A DNA stretch of 64,000 bases, from the NCBI GenBank assembly GCA_963701435.1, contig CAVPAL010000023.1, forward strand, positions 248,001 through 312,000, given 5' to 3'. The position numbers and the translations under genes are program-made. The notes below the pieces were generated by a model. That model ran no database searches and had not been told where the DNA came from. It saw nothing but the letters and a program-made list of their open reading frames with translations. Shown one piece after another: positions 63,146 to 64,000 of this stretch. The DNA comes from JAACFF01 sp963701435. GTDB lineage: Bacteria; Chloroflexota; Anaerolineae; Promineifilales; Promineifilaceae. Each line of letters begins with the position of its first letter. Positions within the stretch are counted from its first letter, which is position 1.

Positions 63146-64000
63146 ATGACGCCTCGATTTCGTTTTGCTCCCAGCCCTACCGGCACTCCCCACATCGGCA
63201 ATTTGCATACGGCCTTGTTCAGTTGGGCCCTGGCGCGCGCGATGGGCGGCGATTTTTTACTGCGCATTGAGGACAGCGATCCGGCGCGAAACACACCTCA
63301 AGCAACGCAGGAGATGCTCGCCGCGCTGGAATGGCTTGGTATCGATTGGGATGAAGGCCCGGACATTGGCGGCGAATATGCCCCTTATATTCAATCGCAG
63401 CGTCTGCCAAATCACCAGCGCGCCATTGAAACGCTTCTGGCCGCTGGCCACGCCTATTATGGGGATGATCCGAATCAAGCCGCCCCCGCACAAAACAATC
63501 CTCTGCGCTTACGTATGCCAGGCGAGGGCGAAACGGTGCTCCACGACGCCATTCGCGGCGAAATTCGCTTCGATAATGCCAATTTTAAGGATCCGGTGCT
63601 GGTACGCAGCAACGGCCGTCCCCTGTATCATTTAGCTGCGATAGTAGACGATCATGACATGGACATCACCCATGTTGTGCGCGCGGAAGAGTGGATTGCC
63701 TCCGCACCCATTCATATCCAGCTTTACAAAGCGCTGGGATGGCAAGAACCGGTCTGGATTCACCTGCCGCTGATTCTCAACAAACAGGGTCAAAAACTAA
63801 GCAAGCGTGATCCGGAAGGAGGTTATTTAATCAGCGATTTCCAGGCCGCCGGCTATTTGCCCCCGGCGGTTTTTAACTATTTGCTGCTGTTGGGCTGGGC
63901 GCCGGATGAGACTCAGGAAATCATTGATAAATGGGGCGTGCGCAAGCAGTTTCGTCTGGAACGCCTTTCCCCCACTGCTTCGATTTTTGATTGGGACAAG
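63146..64000 (+). CDS. gltX: Glutamyl-tRNA synthetase (3' end outside window)
   Basis: The first 285 residues of a class I synthetase. It starts MTPRFRFAPSPTGTPHIGNLHTALFSWALAR, with HIGN in place of HIGH, RIEDSDPAR next, and KLSKRD near residue 220 as the second ATP-binding motif. It charges tRNA-Glu; whether it is discriminating or also charges tRNA-Gln cannot be told from this part. Both tRNA-Glu genes found here would be substrates. Confidence 0.93.
   Translation, partial: MTPRFRFAPSPTGTPHIGNLHTALFSWALARAMGGDFLLRIEDSDPARNTPQATQEMLAALEWLGIDWDEGPDIGGEYAPYIQSQRLPNHQRAIETLLAAGHAYYGDDPNQAAPAQNNPLRLRMPGEGETVLHDAIRGEIRFDNANFKDPVLVRSNGRPLYHLAAIVDDHDMDITHVVRAEEWIASAPIHIQLYKALGWQEPVWIHLPLILNKQGQKLSKRDPEGGYLISDFQAAGYLPPAVFNYLLLLGWAPDETQEIIDKWGVRKQFRLERLSPTASIFDWDK

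Larger units (their letters stand above)
213..63619. repeat. Dispersed palindrome ACGGCCGT, 85 copies
   Basis: Start positions by hand count: 213, 750, 1096, 1337, 2588, 2944, 4062, 5865, 6228, 6545, 7173, 7723, 9256, 10539, 10738, 11230, 12903, 13399, 14336, 14527, 14620, 15392, 16253, 16872, 17106, 17198, 17589, 18296, 20176, 20957, 21056, 21477, 22434, 23228, 23813, 23885, 24757, 28359, 28673, 29647, 31649, 32446, 33245, 34291, 34798, 35017, 37430, 37645, 38886, 39328, 39782, 41462, 42195, 42586, 43316, 43479, 44096, 44406, 45008, 46173, 46296, 47285, 47800, 48429, 50154, 50283, 50886, 51345, 51621, 52134, 52187, 53046, 53145, 53800, 55328, 56381, 56696, 57922, 58883, 60430, 60743, 61225, 62586, 63046, 63612. 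About 82 lie inside genes. Confidence 0.9.

Noticed and set aside
213..63619. CRISPR array interpretation of the recurring motif
   Set aside because: Copies are unevenly spaced, only 8-10 bases long and mostly within genes; no cas genes are present.

Overview
The window looks like a chromosomal segment of a Chloroflexota bacterium, probably Anaerolineae-like. This is inferred from gene content only: an Elp3-type radical SAM/GNAT protein, an F420-type LLM oxidoreductase, MoxR/DUF58/DUF4129 and CoxD/CoxE-like pairs, and large GT39-type membrane proteins. No rRNA is present to confirm it. Most genes are core housekeeping or envelope genes in short operons on both strands.

Layout. 0-6.3 kb: end of a glycosyltransferase, a methyltransferase-GT39 fusion, an AI-2E family transporter, an esterase and a lipoprotein. 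6.4-8.4 kb: a solitary DNA methylase. 8.8-12.9 kb: MoxR-DUF58-DUF4129. 12.9-15.6 kb: ftcD and an M23 lipoprotein. 15.6-25.2 kb: mostly minus-strand genes (SDR, DUF1461-like, YacP-like, pcrA, EamA, elp3-like, NUDIX, LLM, AbrB-like) plus tRNA-Glu(CTC). 25.3-34.2 kb: an accessory, decaying region with vapBC and a RelE/RHH pair, frameshifted genes (a BTAD/NB-ARC regulator, an epimerase, an acyl-CoA dehydrogenase) and several tRNA-Glu 3'-end fragments, ending at intact tRNA-Glu(TTC). 34.3-48.9 kb: GNAT, CoxD/CoxE-like pair, tyrS, penicillin acylase, prepilin peptidase, menC with its GNAT-like neighbour, proC, pabB-pabC fusion, galE. 49-57.7 kb: NusG-like factor, a divergent complex-I/Mrp-like membrane operon, patatin, SCP2, O-antigen ligase and a polyprenyl glycosylphosphotransferase. 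57.7-64 kb: MBL hydrolase, NERD-like protein, fabF, plsX, a PIN-TRAM protein and the start of gltX.

The most striking signal crosses all these genes. The palindrome ACGGCCGT occurs 85 times by hand count in 64 kb (about one expected by chance), nearly always inside coding sequence and usually as AACGGCCGT. It behaves like the cyanobacterial HIP1 octamer but has a different sequence; I know of no description of it. It is missing from a 3.6 kb stretch over the toxin-antitoxin genes, which suggests acquired DNA there. One copy forms the spacer of a near-consensus tRNA promoter, and another carries an extra A that frameshifts menC.

Six single-base frame breaks were seen in five genes. Four lie in the tRNA-bounded accessory region and fit decay. 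Those in menC and the PIN-TRAM gene hit otherwise intact core genes and may be sequence errors.
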